A stretch of DNA of 64,000 nucleotides from Mycobacterium fragae (lineage in GTDB: Bacteria; Actinomycetota; Actinomycetes; Mycobacteriales; Mycobacteriaceae): assembly GCF_002102185.1 (NCBI RefSeq), contig NZ_LQOW01000034.1:1-64000 (forward strand), in the 5' to 3' direction. How positions within the stretch are numbered: position 1 is the stretch's first letter; the number at the start of each line of letters is the position of its first letter. A program made the position numbers and the translations under genes. The notes beneath the pieces were generated by a model, which was not told the DNA's origin, did no database searches, and worked only from the letters and a program-made list of their open reading frames with translations. Positions 18,611-27,976 of the stretch are shown here, one piece after another.

Positions 18611-19470
18611 TCGGCCGGGGAAAATGGGGCATGCGCATTGTCCGCACGCTGGCCACGATGCGCGACGTGGAGCTTATTGACGAGTCGAAGAAGTTCGATG
18701 TTGTTCTTCGCCAACGGCCTGCCGGGGTTCTGATCGCGACGCCCTCCGCGACTCATGCGGAAGTCGCAGTCCCATTTATCGATGCGGGTGTGCCGACATT
18801 CATCGAAAAGCCGATGGCTACCACGGTGGCCGATGCAATCCGCATTCGCGAGGCAGCGTTACGTTCTGGCGCACCGGTTGTCGTGGGGCACGTGCATTTG
18901 TACAATCCCGCATTTCAAGCTGCGAAAAAACTACTACCAGAAGTTGAAACCGTGCAGGCCGTGTTCTGGGAGGGAATGAATCACCATCCACGAACCGATT
19001 CATCGGTGTTGTGGGACTGGCTTCCACACGGTCTCTCCATGGTGCAGGCGCTGTTCGACGCAAATCCTGTTTTCGCGCAAGCCTGGGGCGTCGGCGAAGA
19101 GTCGCGGTTCATCGCGGCACTCACCAAATTTGTGATTGCTGGCGTCCCGTTCACCGCGCACGTCAGTTGGATCTCGCCGGTGAAGCGTCATCGCATGACA
19201 ATTGTGGGCGAAGACAACTCGCTCAACTTCGACGATTCCGCGGAGAGAAAGCTTTTGCTGCGCAATTCCCGGGGTACGTCGTACCCTGCCTACAGCGAAG
19301 AACTCCCGCTAACGCGCGAACTTCGGGCTTTCATCGACGTGATGCGCGCTGGACGGTTAGATACGACCCAGCTTGAAAGCGAAGTTGCGATCGTGCGGGC
19401 GATCGCCGCCGCGGAAGAATCTGCTCGCAATGCTGCTCGGTTGGTAGCAAATGACACCTGTCGATCGTGA
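18595..19470 (+). CDS. Gfo/Idh/MocA family oxidoreductase (short form)
   Basis: 291 residues. The Rossmann loop is VIGRGKWGMRIVR and the family motif EKPM sits near residue 76. A possible catalytic histidine lies in WDWLPHGLSM. The protein is shorter than the usual 330-370 residues. It would oxidise or reduce a sugar-nucleotide hydroxyl/ketone, typically at C3. The start overlaps the UXS-like gene by 16 nt. As the last gene of the operon with the C-methyltransferase and UXS-like SDR, it is probably the ketoreductase that fixes stereochemistry after C-methylation (inference). It ends 13 nt before the converging htpG gene. Confidence 0.87.
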   Translation: MRIAVIGRGKWGMRIVRTLATMRDVELIDESKKFDVVLRQRPAGVLIATPSATHAEVAVPFIDAGVPTFIEKPMATTVADAIRIREAALRSGAPVVVGHVHLYNPAFQAAKKLLPEVETVQAVFWEGMNHHPRTDSSVLWDWLPHGLSMVQALFDANPVFAQAWGVGEESRFIAALTKFVIAGVPFTAHVSWISPVKRHRMTIVGEDNSLNFDDSAERKLLLRNSRGTSYPAYSEELPLTRELRAFIDVMRAGRLDTTQLESEVAIVRAIAAAEESARNAARLVANDTCRS

Positions 19471-19483
19471 CCACCTACGTGCC

Positions 19484-21418
19484 CTACACGGTGCGAGCCA
19501 GACGGTCTGCGAGTAGTCCGGCGAACTTTGCCGGGTCCTCCGGTACGCCGCCTTCGGCGAGAAGGGCTGCGCCGTAGAGCAATTCGGCGGTTTCGGCCAG
19601 TCGGCTCATTTGGGCATCGTCGCCTCCCGCCTTGTGCGCCTGCTGCAAACCCGTGACGAGCGGATGCGTCGGGTTGAGTTCGAGAATCCGCTTCCCGACC
19701 GGAACCGCCTGTCCAGAAGCTCGATACATGCGCGCGAGCGCCGGTGTCATGCCGAAGGTGGGGGTTATCAGGCAGGCCGGCGACTCGGTCAGCCGCTTGG
19801 ACAACCGTACTTCCGCGACCTGATCGCTCAGCGTCTCCTTCAGCCATGCCAGCAGATCGGCGAAATCCTTTTCCTGCTCCTCGCGCTCGGCCTCGCTTTT
19901 TTCGTCCTCGGATTCGAGGTCAATCTCGCCCCTGGCTACCGACTGCAGCGGTTTGCCGTCGAACTCGAGCACCGATCCCACCCAGATCTCGTCGACCGGG
20001 TCGGTGAGCAGCAGCACCTCGTAACCCTTGGCCTTGAACGCCTCGAGGTGCGGCGACTTCAGAAGTTGCTCACGCGACTCGCCGGTCGCATAGAAGATCT
20101 GCTCCTGACCGTCCTTCATGCGCTCGACGTACTCGGCGAGGGTGGTGGGCTCGGATTCGCTGTGTGTCGAGGCGAACGAGGAAATGCGCAGCAACGTGTC
20201 CTGGTTGTCCGAGTCCGACATCAGGCCCTCTTTGAGGGCCCTGCCAAACTGGGTCCACAACGTGTGGTAGTCCTCGGGCCGCTCGGACTGCAGATCCCTG
20301 ATCGTCGAGAGGACCTTTTTGGTCAACCGGCGACGGATCGCCGTGATGTGGCGATCCTGCTGCAACATCTCGCGAGAGACGTTGAGCGACAAGTCTTCCG
20401 CATCGACGACCCCCTTGACGAAGCGCAGGTACCGCGGCATGAGCTGGTCGCAGTCGCCCATGACGAAGACGCGCTTGACATAGAGCTGCACGCCGATCTT
20501 CGCGTCCCGATTGAACAAGTCGAACGGCGCCTGCGACGGTATGAAGAGCAGGGCCTGGTACTCGAAAGTGCCCTCGCCCTTCATCGCGATGATCTCGAGC
20601 GGGTCGTCCCAGGCGTGAGCGATATGCTTGTAGAACTCCTTGTACTCGTCCTCGGAGACCTCGTCCTTGGGCCTGGCCCACAGTGCCTTCATCGAGTTGA
20701 GGGTCTGGGTTTCGATGGTGACCTGCACTTCACCGCCCTCCTGCTCGGCGGGGGTGCGTCGCTCGACCTCCATCCGGATGGGCCAGGCGATGAAGTCGGA
20801 GTACTTCTTGACCAGCTCCCTGATCTTCCACTCCGAGGTGTAGTCGTGCAGCCCGTCCTCGGCGTCCTCTGGCTTGAGGTGCAGCGTCACCGACGTTCCT
20901 TGCGGAGCGTCGTCGACGGATTCGATGGTGTAGGTGCCCTCACCACTCGACTCCCACCGCGTGGCCTCGCTCTCGCCGGCCTTTCGGGTGAGCAGCTCGA
21001 CCTTGTCGGCCACCATGAAGGTCGAATAGAAACCGATGCCGAATTTGCCGATCAGCTCCTCTGAAGCCGCCGCGTTCTTGGCCTCGCGTAGCTTCTGGCG
21101 CAGCTCGGCGGTGCCCGACTTGGCGAGCGTGCCGATCAGGTCCACGACTTCCTCGCGCGTCATACCGATGCCGTTGTCGCGAACGGTCAGGATGCGCGCC
21201 TGCTCGTCCCGGTCGATCTCGATGTGCAGATCGGAGGCGTCGACGTCTAGGTCCTTGTTCCGCAGCGCTTCGAGCCGCAGCTTGTCCAGTGCATCGGAGG
21301 CGTTCGAGATCAACTCCCGCAGAAACGAATCCTTGTTGGAGTAGACCGAGTGCACCAGCAAATCCAACAGCTGGCGTGCCTCCGCCTGAAATTCCAACTG
21401 CTCGACCTGGGCAGTCAC
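19484..21418 (-). CDS. htpG: Chaperone HtpG (Hsp90)
   Basis: 644 residues. The protein starts VTAQVEQLEFQAEARQLLDL and matches mycobacterial HtpG from the first residues. The ATPase lid and pocket motifs ELISNASDALDK, DNGIGM and GKFGIGFYS are intact, followed by middle and C-terminal dimerisation domains. The GTG at 21418 is preferred over the TTG at 21448 because GGGAGGG lies 6 nt upstream. It is a cytosolic ATP-dependent chaperone and a housekeeping gene, out of keeping with the tailoring genes on both sides. It may mark the old chromosomal backbone between acquired segments. Confidence 0.97.
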   Translation of the reverse strand: MTAQVEQLEFQAEARQLLDLLVHSVYSNKDSFLRELISNASDALDKLRLEALRNKDLDVDASDLHIEIDRDEQARILTVRDNGIGMTREEVVDLIGTLAKSGTAELRQKLREAKNAAASEELIGKFGIGFYSTFMVADKVELLTRKAGESEATRWESSGEGTYTIESVDDAPQGTSVTLHLKPEDAEDGLHDYTSEWKIRELVKKYSDFIAWPIRMEVERRTPAEQEGGEVQVTIETQTLNSMKALWARPKDEVSEDEYKEFYKHIAHAWDDPLEIIAMKGEGTFEYQALLFIPSQAPFDLFNRDAKIGVQLYVKRVFVMGDCDQLMPRYLRFVKGVVDAEDLSLNVSREMLQQDRHITAIRRRLTKKVLSTIRDLQSERPEDYHTLWTQFGRALKEGLMSDSDNQDTLLRISSFASTHSESEPTTLAEYVERMKDGQEQIFYATGESREQLLKSPHLEAFKAKGYEVLLLTDPVDEIWVGSVLEFDGKPLQSVARGEIDLESEDEKSEAEREEQEKDFADLLAWLKETLSDQVAEVRLSKRLTESPACLITPTFGMTPALARMYRASGQAVPVGKRILELNPTHPLVTGLQQAHKAGGDDAQMSRLAETAELLYGAALLAEGGVPEDPAKFAGLLADRLARTV

Positions 21419-21647
21419 GTGATTCCCTCCCACAACGTGAACTTTCAAACTTGCAGATACCCCGGAAAGATAATACCCAGCGCGGTATCAACCAGCGCCC
21501 GGAGCAACTTGCCCCAGTGCGAGTTGATCCAGAGTGAGATGGCCGACCATTAGCTCATCCGTGAGATCGGAGCTGCACGTAGAGTCGAAGAGTTAGCGAT
21601 ACTGACGTCGCCTCTGCGCACTGGGGACTGGGAGGCTTGGATTCGCG

Positions 21648-22679
21648 ATGAAACTTGCGCGGCTGACCAAATCCGCCGAGAGCATTGCCACCGCCGATCT
21701 CCTCGAAAATCCCGCGCACTCCCAATCCGCGGGCCGCCGGGTCGTTCTGTTTGTGTTGGGCATGACCCGGTCCGGAACGTCGGCGCTCACGCGGGTTCTC
21801 TCGCTATGCGGCGCTACGCTCCCGTCCGGGATGAAGGGCGCCGACTCGCACAATTTGAGTGGCTATTGGGAGCCGCGCGCATCCCTCCTTATCAACCACT
21901 CAATCCTGCGTCGCAACGGCAGTACCATGTTCGACCCGTCGCTGCGCCTGCAGGAGGAAGGGGCGTTCGACGCGAAAGAGAAGGCTGCCTGCATCGCCAA
22001 GATCGAGGCGTTTCTCAACAGGCTGCCGGCCGCGCCGCTCCTGGTCATCAAAGACCTGCAGATAACCGTCCTGTCCGGGCTGTGGTTCGAGGCGGCGCAC
22101 CAGGCCGGATTCGATGTCGCGGCAGTGAATGCGGTACGCCACCCGCAGGAGGTTCTCGCGTCGTTGTCGACGTTCCTTCGCCGGACCTCGTCGGAGCTCG
22201 CGAGTGCTGGCTGGCTGAAATACACGTTGCTGGCCGAGAGACACACGCGCGGCGTGCCGCGCGTGTTCGTGGACTATGCCAACCTCCTCGATGACTGGCG
22301 CAGGGAAATAACGCGGATCTCCACGGCGCTCGCGGTCGATCTGAACATCCGGGATGAGGACGCAATCGACGAATTTCTCAGACCGGGTCTTCGGCGCCAG
22401 CGATACTGCGGCCCGGTGCCGGACCGCTTCGGCGCCGACTGGATGTCCACCGTCTACGAGGTGATGGAAAAGGCCGCGCGGGACGAACCCTGGGATGAGT
22501 CTGTGCTGGATCGTGTTTTCGAAGCGTACCGGGCGAGCGAACGGGACTTCCGGGTGGCGTTCGAGAATTGCCGCAAGCTTTCCAATGGTGTGCTGGCCCG
22601 GCTCATGCGGCCGTCTGTCATGAAGATGAACCTCGAGCTCATCGCGATGGCTCACCGGCGCAAGGGGACTTGGGCCTAG
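21648..22679 (+). CDS. Sulfotransferase family protein (copy 2)
   Basis: 343 residues, clearly paralogous to the minus-strand copy at 8575-9555. The PAPS loop is MTRSGTSALTRVL, VRHPQEV marks the 3'-phosphate region, and the end is IAMAHRRKGTWA. An extra ~17 residues at the N-terminus (MKLARLTKSAESIATAD) resemble the C-terminal end of the glycosyltransferases (TKPAESVAAAAD). The 25 bases before the start also resemble the glycosyltransferase leaders. The gene's 5' end thus looks assembled by recombination with a glycosyltransferase gene. It presumably sulfates a hydroxyl of the glycolipid; the acceptor is unknown. Confidence 0.86.
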   Translation: MKLARLTKSAESIATADLLENPAHSQSAGRRVVLFVLGMTRSGTSALTRVLSLCGATLPSGMKGADSHNLSGYWEPRASLLINHSILRRNGSTMFDPSLRLQEEGAFDAKEKAACIAKIEAFLNRLPAAPLLVIKDLQITVLSGLWFEAAHQAGFDVAAVNAVRHPQEVLASLSTFLRRTSSELASAGWLKYTLLAERHTRGVPRVFVDYANLLDDWRREITRISTALAVDLNIRDEDAIDEFLRPGLRRQRYCGPVPDRFGADWMSTVYEVMEKAARDEPWDESVLDRVFEAYRASERDFRVAFENCRKLSNGVLARLMRPSVMKMNLELIAMAHRRKGTWA

Positions 22680-22853
22680 GCATGGATTCAGGCTTCCACG
22701 GTCTCGAGGATTCAACATGACACGGCGTCGCGAAGTAACCGCCGCCCCTTTGATGGGAACAGCCGCCGCGCAAGGCAGCCGAGTTTCTAGCCGGCAGCTC
22801 AAAGGCTGGCCATGCCGTTGGCCAGCCCACAAACAGGCTGCCGATCGAGCGTG

Positions 22854-25064
22854 TCAATCGCGGGCGAGCGCGCGATCGGCCAGCGCCCCGATTACCGGTG
22901 CCATCAGCCTCGAGTATTCGAGCGTCGCGTGTTGCCAGTCGAGGTACACCAGGGTGTTGCCCACGATGGCCGGGCAGCGGTCAGCGGTGCAGAACAGATC
23001 GGTGACGTCGGCGTAGTCTCCGCCGCCGGCTTTGGTGGCGGCGGACTCAGCGGCGATGCCGCGTTCATTCACTGCCTCCGACCTGGAGGGCGAGCACGCC
23101 GTCGCGTCCTCGAGGTGCTCGGACAGGCAGATCGGCACCGTCGAGCGCGGATCCGGGATCGGCCCGAGCACTAGCACTTTCGTACCCATGCCGCGCAGCT
23201 CCTGCACCAGGCGGGTCAAGCTATCGATCCATACCGGGTCGTATGACGTGATACCGGACAGCCAACCGATGCCAGCACCGTACAGCCGCATCATGCTCAC
23301 CACGACTAGCCGCGGGTGCTCGGCGCGTAACCGGGCGATGATCTGGGCGCGCCACTGCTCGCAGGGGGTGTACGCCATCCGGCGAAGCGAGTTGGTGATC
23401 GGCAAATTCATCAGTGGGCAGTCGGCATGGCTCAGGGTCTCCAGCCGCCACCGTCGCTGCGCGGCGACTTGCTGCAACGCCGGGCCCCACATTGCGGCAT
23501 GCGAGTCGCCGACCAGGGCCACCGTCGTGCTCGAGGCGGTATCGCCCGTCACGCACTCATGCTGTTCGACGTCGAAAAAATTCAGCATGCAGCCGTTGCG
23601 CAATATGGTGGTGAGTTCGGCCTCCGCGTCGGCGAGCGGCGGGTCGAGGTTCGACGGTACGGCCTTCAGCTCGGCGGCTGCCGCGACGGCGGTCTGCACC
23701 TGTACGAACGCGTTTTGCACCGCCGCGTCGTACCGGTCTGCGTCATGGCTCGCGGGCGGAGGCGTCGCGGTGAGACTCAGCGCCGCAGCCGGCGCGCCAC
23801 GGCCGACTGGTGTAGGCAGCGCTACCACCAGCGCCACGCAAACACAGACCGCTACTGCGGTGGCGGCGCCGCCAAGAGCAAGGCTGCGCCAGGGAGACCG
23901 GCGTATGGGAGCGGCGAATCGCAACGGATTTTCGATGAGACGCAGTGTGAGCACGGCCAGTCCGCCGGAGAGGGCCGCCGCTGCCAGTCTCCCGGCAAGC
24001 CCCAGTGGGTGGCCCAGCAACGGCGGTGCGAGCACCAGCACCGGCCAGTGCCACAGATACCACGAGTAGGACAACCGGCCAACGGCTTGCATCGGCGGCA
24101 GTGCTAGGAAGCGGCCGCATCCGCGAGAAGCTGCGGCACAGCCCGCGCCGATCACCAGCGCCGCGCCCAGCACTGGCAACAGCGCGGCGGTACCCGGATA
24201 CAGCGTGGTCGGGCTCAATACGGTGCAGGCCACCAGGATTAGGGCCAGGCCTCCCCATCCCGCGATCGCAGCAGATGTTGGCCGTAGGCGGCGCCACTGG
24301 TCGGCCGTGAGTGCCACCAGGCCGCCGACGGCCAACTGCCAGGCCCGTGTGGGCAATGAATAGAACGCCAGAGAAGGCAGCACGTATGTGATCGCCAGCG
24401 ACAATGCAAACGACACCGCCGCGACCAACGCGAGGACTACTAGATACGGAGTTTGCGACGAGGTGGCATGGGACCGGGTGCGCCGGCGCACAAGCCGGAT
24501 GAGCCAAGCCGTACCGATGATCAAGGCCGGCCACACCAGGTAGAACTGTTCCTCAACGCTCAAAGACCAGTAGTGCTGGAACGGCGACGGCGGCAGGTGG
24601 GGCGAGAAGTAGTCGGCGACTTGTGCAACGAACCGAAGGTTGACGACGTACAACGCGCTGGCGATGCCATCACCGAGGACGGCCCGCGCCTGCAAAGGGG
24701 GTAACAGGACCGCCGCGCCGATCGCCGTAATAACGCCTACCGTGGCCGACGCCGGCAGCAGTCGGCGGGCCCGCGCCCCGTAGAACCGGCGCAGTCGGAT
24801 GGTGCCAGCGCTGTGTACCTCGCGCCAGAGCAGCCCGGTGATGAGGAAGCCTGAGATGACGAAGAACACGTCCACGCCGACGTACCCACCACCGACCCCA
24901 GGCACCTCAGCGTGAAATAGGACAACGGCCAACACCGCGACGGCGCGCAGCCCCTCGATGTCCGGGCGAAATTCTCTCCGTGCTGAGCGGCCACTCTGCT
25001 GCCCTTCGGCCGGGCGAGCACTGTCGGCCTGCTGTGAGGTCGCGGGCTTGGTAAGAGGACGCAT
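22854..25064 (-). CDS. OafA/YrhL-type acyltransferase with C-terminal SGNH domain
   Basis: 736 residues. Residues ~30-390 form an acyltransferase-3 domain with about ten membrane segments; it starts FRPDIEGLRAVAVLAVVLFHAEVPG, and the catalytic His is in LFHAEVP. WSLSVEEQFYLVWP is a further family motif. Residues ~480-730 are an SGNH hydrolase-like domain with GDSHAAMWG and a late DWQH pair. Such enzymes acetylate or acylate sugars of surface glycolipids using acyl-CoA at the membrane; Atf of GPL loci is a relative by type. It stands alone on the minus strand. The role in O-acylating the glycan is inferred. Confidence 0.92.
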   Translation of the reverse strand: MRPLTKPATSQQADSARPAEGQQSGRSARREFRPDIEGLRAVAVLAVVLFHAEVPGVGGGYVGVDVFFVISGFLITGLLWREVHSAGTIRLRRFYGARARRLLPASATVGVITAIGAAVLLPPLQARAVLGDGIASALYVVNLRFVAQVADYFSPHLPPSPFQHYWSLSVEEQFYLVWPALIIGTAWLIRLVRRRTRSHATSSQTPYLVVLALVAAVSFALSLAITYVLPSLAFYSLPTRAWQLAVGGLVALTADQWRRLRPTSAAIAGWGGLALILVACTVLSPTTLYPGTAALLPVLGAALVIGAGCAAASRGCGRFLALPPMQAVGRLSYSWYLWHWPVLVLAPPLLGHPLGLAGRLAAAALSGGLAVLTLRLIENPLRFAAPIRRSPWRSLALGGAATAVAVCVCVALVVALPTPVGRGAPAAALSLTATPPPASHDADRYDAAVQNAFVQVQTAVAAAAELKAVPSNLDPPLADAEAELTTILRNGCMLNFFDVEQHECVTGDTASSTTVALVGDSHAAMWGPALQQVAAQRRWRLETLSHADCPLMNLPITNSLRRMAYTPCEQWRAQIIARLRAEHPRLVVVSMMRLYGAGIGWLSGITSYDPVWIDSLTRLVQELRGMGTKVLVLGPIPDPRSTVPICLSEHLEDATACSPSRSEAVNERGIAAESAATKAGGGDYADVTDLFCTADRCPAIVGNTLVYLDWQHATLEYSRLMAPVIGALADRALARD

Positions 25065-25329
25065 CCATTGAATACTTACATTTCGTCAGCATGTAAGGGC
25101 TGGTTTCGGAATCAGACATGTTGTCGACTCCGCGCCGGTGACTGGGATGACTGCCATGCGCCGCAACGGCTATTCCCGTCGCTTTGCGACTGTCTTCAGC
25201 GCGGCCAAAGCGAGACACCCCAGACTACATTGACATCAGCACTCGTATTCCCTAGTCCCGCAGGCATTTTCTTACGGGCGGACGGTCGCGCGCGTTGTCG
25301 CGCGTTCAACACCGCACGGCGATGATTCG

Positions 25330-26721
25330 TTACTCAATCTTGCCAGTCAGGTCGAACTCAGCCAGCGTGCGCGCAGCCAGCTCACGCAGCGCGGACTTTG
25401 TGTTTTGGCCGCCCGGTTGGTAGGCGAGGACGGTGATGATCACCTTGCCCGGGATGCGCAAAGACAGCACGTTGACTTGGCCGCCCGTTCGCTCAAGCCA
25501 CAGTCGGGTTACGCCTTGCCTGGGCCCTCGGGCCCATTGGTACTCGGCGTCGGTGCCATCGAGGCGGTTCAGCACCGAGCCGAGGTCGCCGAGATTGGAA
25601 TAAAACACCGGGCGATCGGGGTCGGTGAACCCCGCATCGACCATCCGTTTCAACCCCCACTTCGGGATGAGCGGGACCAGCCACAGGGGCTGGCGCTCGG
25701 TCGGCGTCTCTCGCAGAGTCGTGAGCGCCTGGTTGATGGCGGCGCGGGCATCGCGCAAATCCGTCGTGACCCGCATCGGGTCGATGCTGACGCGCGCAAA
25801 CGTCACAGCGACGGCGCGCGTATCACCCTCGGCACGTTCGCTGATGGGGAGTTGCAAGGTGACGGCGCCGTCACTCGCACGTCGACGTCCCATCCGTTCC
25901 CCGAATTTCGCAGCCAACGCCGCGGCCAACGTACTGCTGTTTCCGCCAAGGGCGTTCGCGCGGGCGTCCCACTGGTCCGCGTCGACGGACATCGCGATAC
26001 CCGGCACGACGACATCGTCATCCGCAACGCTCCCCCGGGGATTGACGGGTCGCGATGCGGACGATCGAGCGGTACCGGGCCGGCCACTGGCTTGTTTTCG
26101 GGCCTGCTTTACCGTCGCGACAAGTGCCCGGGCAACCTCGGGTGCGTCCCGCGCCGTTTGGCGGGCATCCTGAAGCACCGCCTGCAGTCGAGTGCGTGAA
26201 CGCGGCGGCGGGTAGCCAAGATCGCGCGTGTTGCCTTGGAGCGCGTCAAGCAGCGCGACGACAAGCCCGAGGCCGTCGAGCAGGTAGTGGGAAATTACCA
26301 GGCTGACCGCGGTCGAGCCGTCGGTCAGTGGAAGGACGCCGAGATGCCAGCCGGGCCCACGTACCGGATCAACAGGTAGTTGTGAGCGTTCATCAGCCCA
26401 GTCACTGAGTTCAGCGCGTGGACGGGCGCACTCAGCGATATCGATCTCCGGCCCCCGATCGGAGACCCACCGATGCCGGGCGAAAGGCAACGGCGAACAC
26501 TCGATGCGCCTTCCCAACAACCCGCGACCGAAATTGTGGTGAAAACGCCTCAACCCATCGAAATCGATTGGGTGCTCATAAAGCCACAGGACCTGCATGA
26601 GTTCTTTTATGCCGGCGGCGCGATGCCCTGCGAACAAGGTTTGGTCCAGCAACGCGAGCCGATTGTCCTGGCGCGCAGCACCGTTGGATGCGCGGCTGAT
26701 CAAGGATGGAGAGCGATTCAC
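25330..26721 (-). CDS. WS/DGAT- or PapA-like acyltransferase (copy 1)
   Basis: About 463 residues from the GTG at 26721, which lies 4 nt after the TGA of the methyltransferase gene; an open frame continues to 26784. The catalytic motif is SHYLLDG near residue 165, so the first His of HHxxxDG is replaced by Ser while the second His and Asp-Gly remain. The C-terminal half carries the structural motif region SNLGDLG. The paralogue at 34875 has PHCVTDG at the same place. Members transfer acyl groups from CoA to alcohols or amines. In this locus O- or N-acylation of a sugar is plausible but unproven. The exact start is uncertain. Confidence 0.78.
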   Translation of the reverse strand: MNRSPSLISRASNGAARQDNRLALLDQTLFAGHRAAGIKELMQVLWLYEHPIDFDGLRRFHHNFGRGLLGRRIECSPLPFARHRWVSDRGPEIDIAECARPRAELSDWADERSQLPVDPVRGPGWHLGVLPLTDGSTAVSLVISHYLLDGLGLVVALLDALQGNTRDLGYPPPRSRTRLQAVLQDARQTARDAPEVARALVATVKQARKQASGRPGTARSSASRPVNPRGSVADDDVVVPGIAMSVDADQWDARANALGGNSSTLAAALAAKFGERMGRRRASDGAVTLQLPISERAEGDTRAVAVTFARVSIDPMRVTTDLRDARAAINQALTTLRETPTERQPLWLVPLIPKWGLKRMVDAGFTDPDRPVFYSNLGDLGSVLNRLDGTDAEYQWARGPRQGVTRLWLERTGGQVNVLSLRIPGKVIITVLAYQPGGQNTKSALRELAARTLAEFDLTGKIE

Positions 26722-26725
26722 TAGA

Positions 26726-27586
26726 TCAAGGTAGAACACGCGAATCCGCGGGCTCAGACGTGAATGATGACGACGGCGCCTCATCCTTGGCGAAGCAGTA
26801 CATCCGGTACGAGAGTCGCCCGCTTTGCAGGTTCCGATAGACCTGCGAGTCCCGCACGTCCGCGTTACAGCGGGTTAGACCGAACAGAAGTCTCAGCACC
26901 CGGCGATCGATCAAGTCCGGCCACTCATGTGAATTTTTCTCCATCCCGCGCATAACTTCCTCATTGATCTCCCTCTGCTGGAAAAGCATTCGCATCGGTG
27001 TGCCCGCCAGCGCCACCTCCCAGTCGGCAACATGCTCCCGAAAGCGGGCGTCGGTGTATTGGAAATGCCCTCCAGGGCGTAGCACGCGCGCCACTTCCGC
27101 CAGGAACCGAGAAAACTGAGGATAGTGGATCGATGATTCGACATTGATCACTGCGTCGAAGGATTGGTCGGGGAAGGGCAGGTTCTCGGCGTCGCCTTGC
27201 ACGAACTCCAGGCTGGCCAGGTTGTGTCTTTTTCGGCAGAAGGCGATGGCGGCCGGGTTCAAATCCAGTGCCGTGTAGGAGGCCGGATGCAAGGTTCGCG
27301 TGAGGTAGGAAGCTCCGCCGCCGTGGCCGCAACCGACTTCCAGCACCCGCTTGCCGCTGATATCTGCCTGAGTCGCCGTGCGGTGGTAGAGCTGGATGCT
27401 GTACCGATTGGGCTCGTCCGAGGCTTCCAACGGCAGGGCCATCGGCGGATCTTCCTCGTAGCCGTAATTGAGGAACAAAACACCGCGGGCGGCAAGTCGG
27501 CGGGTGAAATACGGGTAAATAAACTTCTGTCCCTTTTGGTGGAGCCTCAAAACGATTGAGGGAATTGCCCGGTCTTTGCTTGACAT
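26726..27586 (-). CDS. SAM-dependent O-methyltransferase, Rv2952-like (copy 1)
   Basis: 286 residues from MSSKDRAIPSIV. The family-specific block NYGYEEDPPMALPLEASDEPNR precedes the SAM motif VLEVGCGHGGGASYL, then LDLNPAAI, GDAENLPFPDQSFD and LRPGG. It resembles the phthiotriolone/GPL O-methyltransferases of mycobacteria (Rv2952, Fmt/Mtf types). The open frame extends to 27664, but the extra residues are not family-like. The C-terminus carries ~18 residues beyond the usual end after YRMYCFAKD. The gene is coupled to the acyltransferase downstream. It would O-methylate a sugar or fatty-acyl hydroxyl of the lipopeptide. Confidence 0.88.
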   Translation of the reverse strand: MSSKDRAIPSIVLRLHQKGQKFIYPYFTRRLAARGVLFLNYGYEEDPPMALPLEASDEPNRYSIQLYHRTATQADISGKRVLEVGCGHGGGASYLTRTLHPASYTALDLNPAAIAFCRKRHNLASLEFVQGDAENLPFPDQSFDAVINVESSIHYPQFSRFLAEVARVLRPGGHFQYTDARFREHVADWEVALAGTPMRMLFQQREINEEVMRGMEKNSHEWPDLIDRRVLRLLFGLTRCNADVRDSQVYRNLQSGRLSYRMYCFAKDEAPSSSFTSEPADSRVLP

Positions 27587-27769
27587 AGGAGGAGTATGGC
27601 AGCGAAGCGAGTGCGGTGCGGTTGTTTGCACCCGCGGAAATGACCTCATGTACATGCGACACATCGATGATGTGAAAGCTGTCGCCGCGGTAAATTACAC
27701 GCCACCTGCCGGCCTGCCGCACAGCCGTTCCACCGCGGTGACGCGTACACCCACATCCGTAGGCCTGCG

Positions 27770-27870
27770 CCGGAGTCTCTATGTTGGCATCCGATTCGCC
27801 TTTGTCAGCCGAATCGCCGTCGAAGACAACGGCATCGGGGCCTTTACCCAATCTTCTGGGTTCCAGGTCG
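27770..27870 (-). pseudogene. Rv0805/CpdA-type phosphodiesterase remnant (repeat unit 3)
   Basis: The minus strand reads GPDAVVFDGDSADKGES. This matches the GD-ADKGE metal-site region of Rv0805-type phosphodiesterases, with the catalytic T-G-D altered. It is a short remnant that shares DNA with repeat units 1 and 2. Confidence 0.65.
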
Positions 27871-27976
27871 ATCGCGCGGGTATCGGGGTTATGCTGCGGG
27901 CGGGTTAGCCGGGGACCCGAGGCGTTTGCTTTCATTTCGCGGAACGCGCACAGGACGTGAAAGGTTAGGACCTGCG
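27850..27976 (+). promoter_or_regulatory. Duplicated leader/promoter of the second UDP-sugar dehydrogenase
   Basis: Same leader as in front of glycosyltransferases 1 and 2, with a -10 candidate TATGCT at 27890-27895 and the CTTTCATTTCGCGGAACGC block at ~27930. Here it drives a different gene class, which shows that the leader was moved as a unit. Confidence 0.45.

Noticed and set aside
19610..21064. A 484-codon plus-strand ORF
   Set aside because: It is the antisense shadow of htpG; the minus-strand protein is a full, well-matched HtpG.
26722..26784. Open frame ahead of the acyltransferase start, with IRVFYLDLVNR resembling the TylF N-terminus
   Set aside because: Similarity is limited to about ten residues and overlaps the end of the methyltransferase gene; not enough for a remnant call.
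27640..27740. Possible RelE-like toxin end on the minus strand (WRVIYRGDSFHIIDVSH)
   Set aside because: Too short and without an antitoxin or start; the next minus-strand stretch belongs to the phosphodiesterase remnant.
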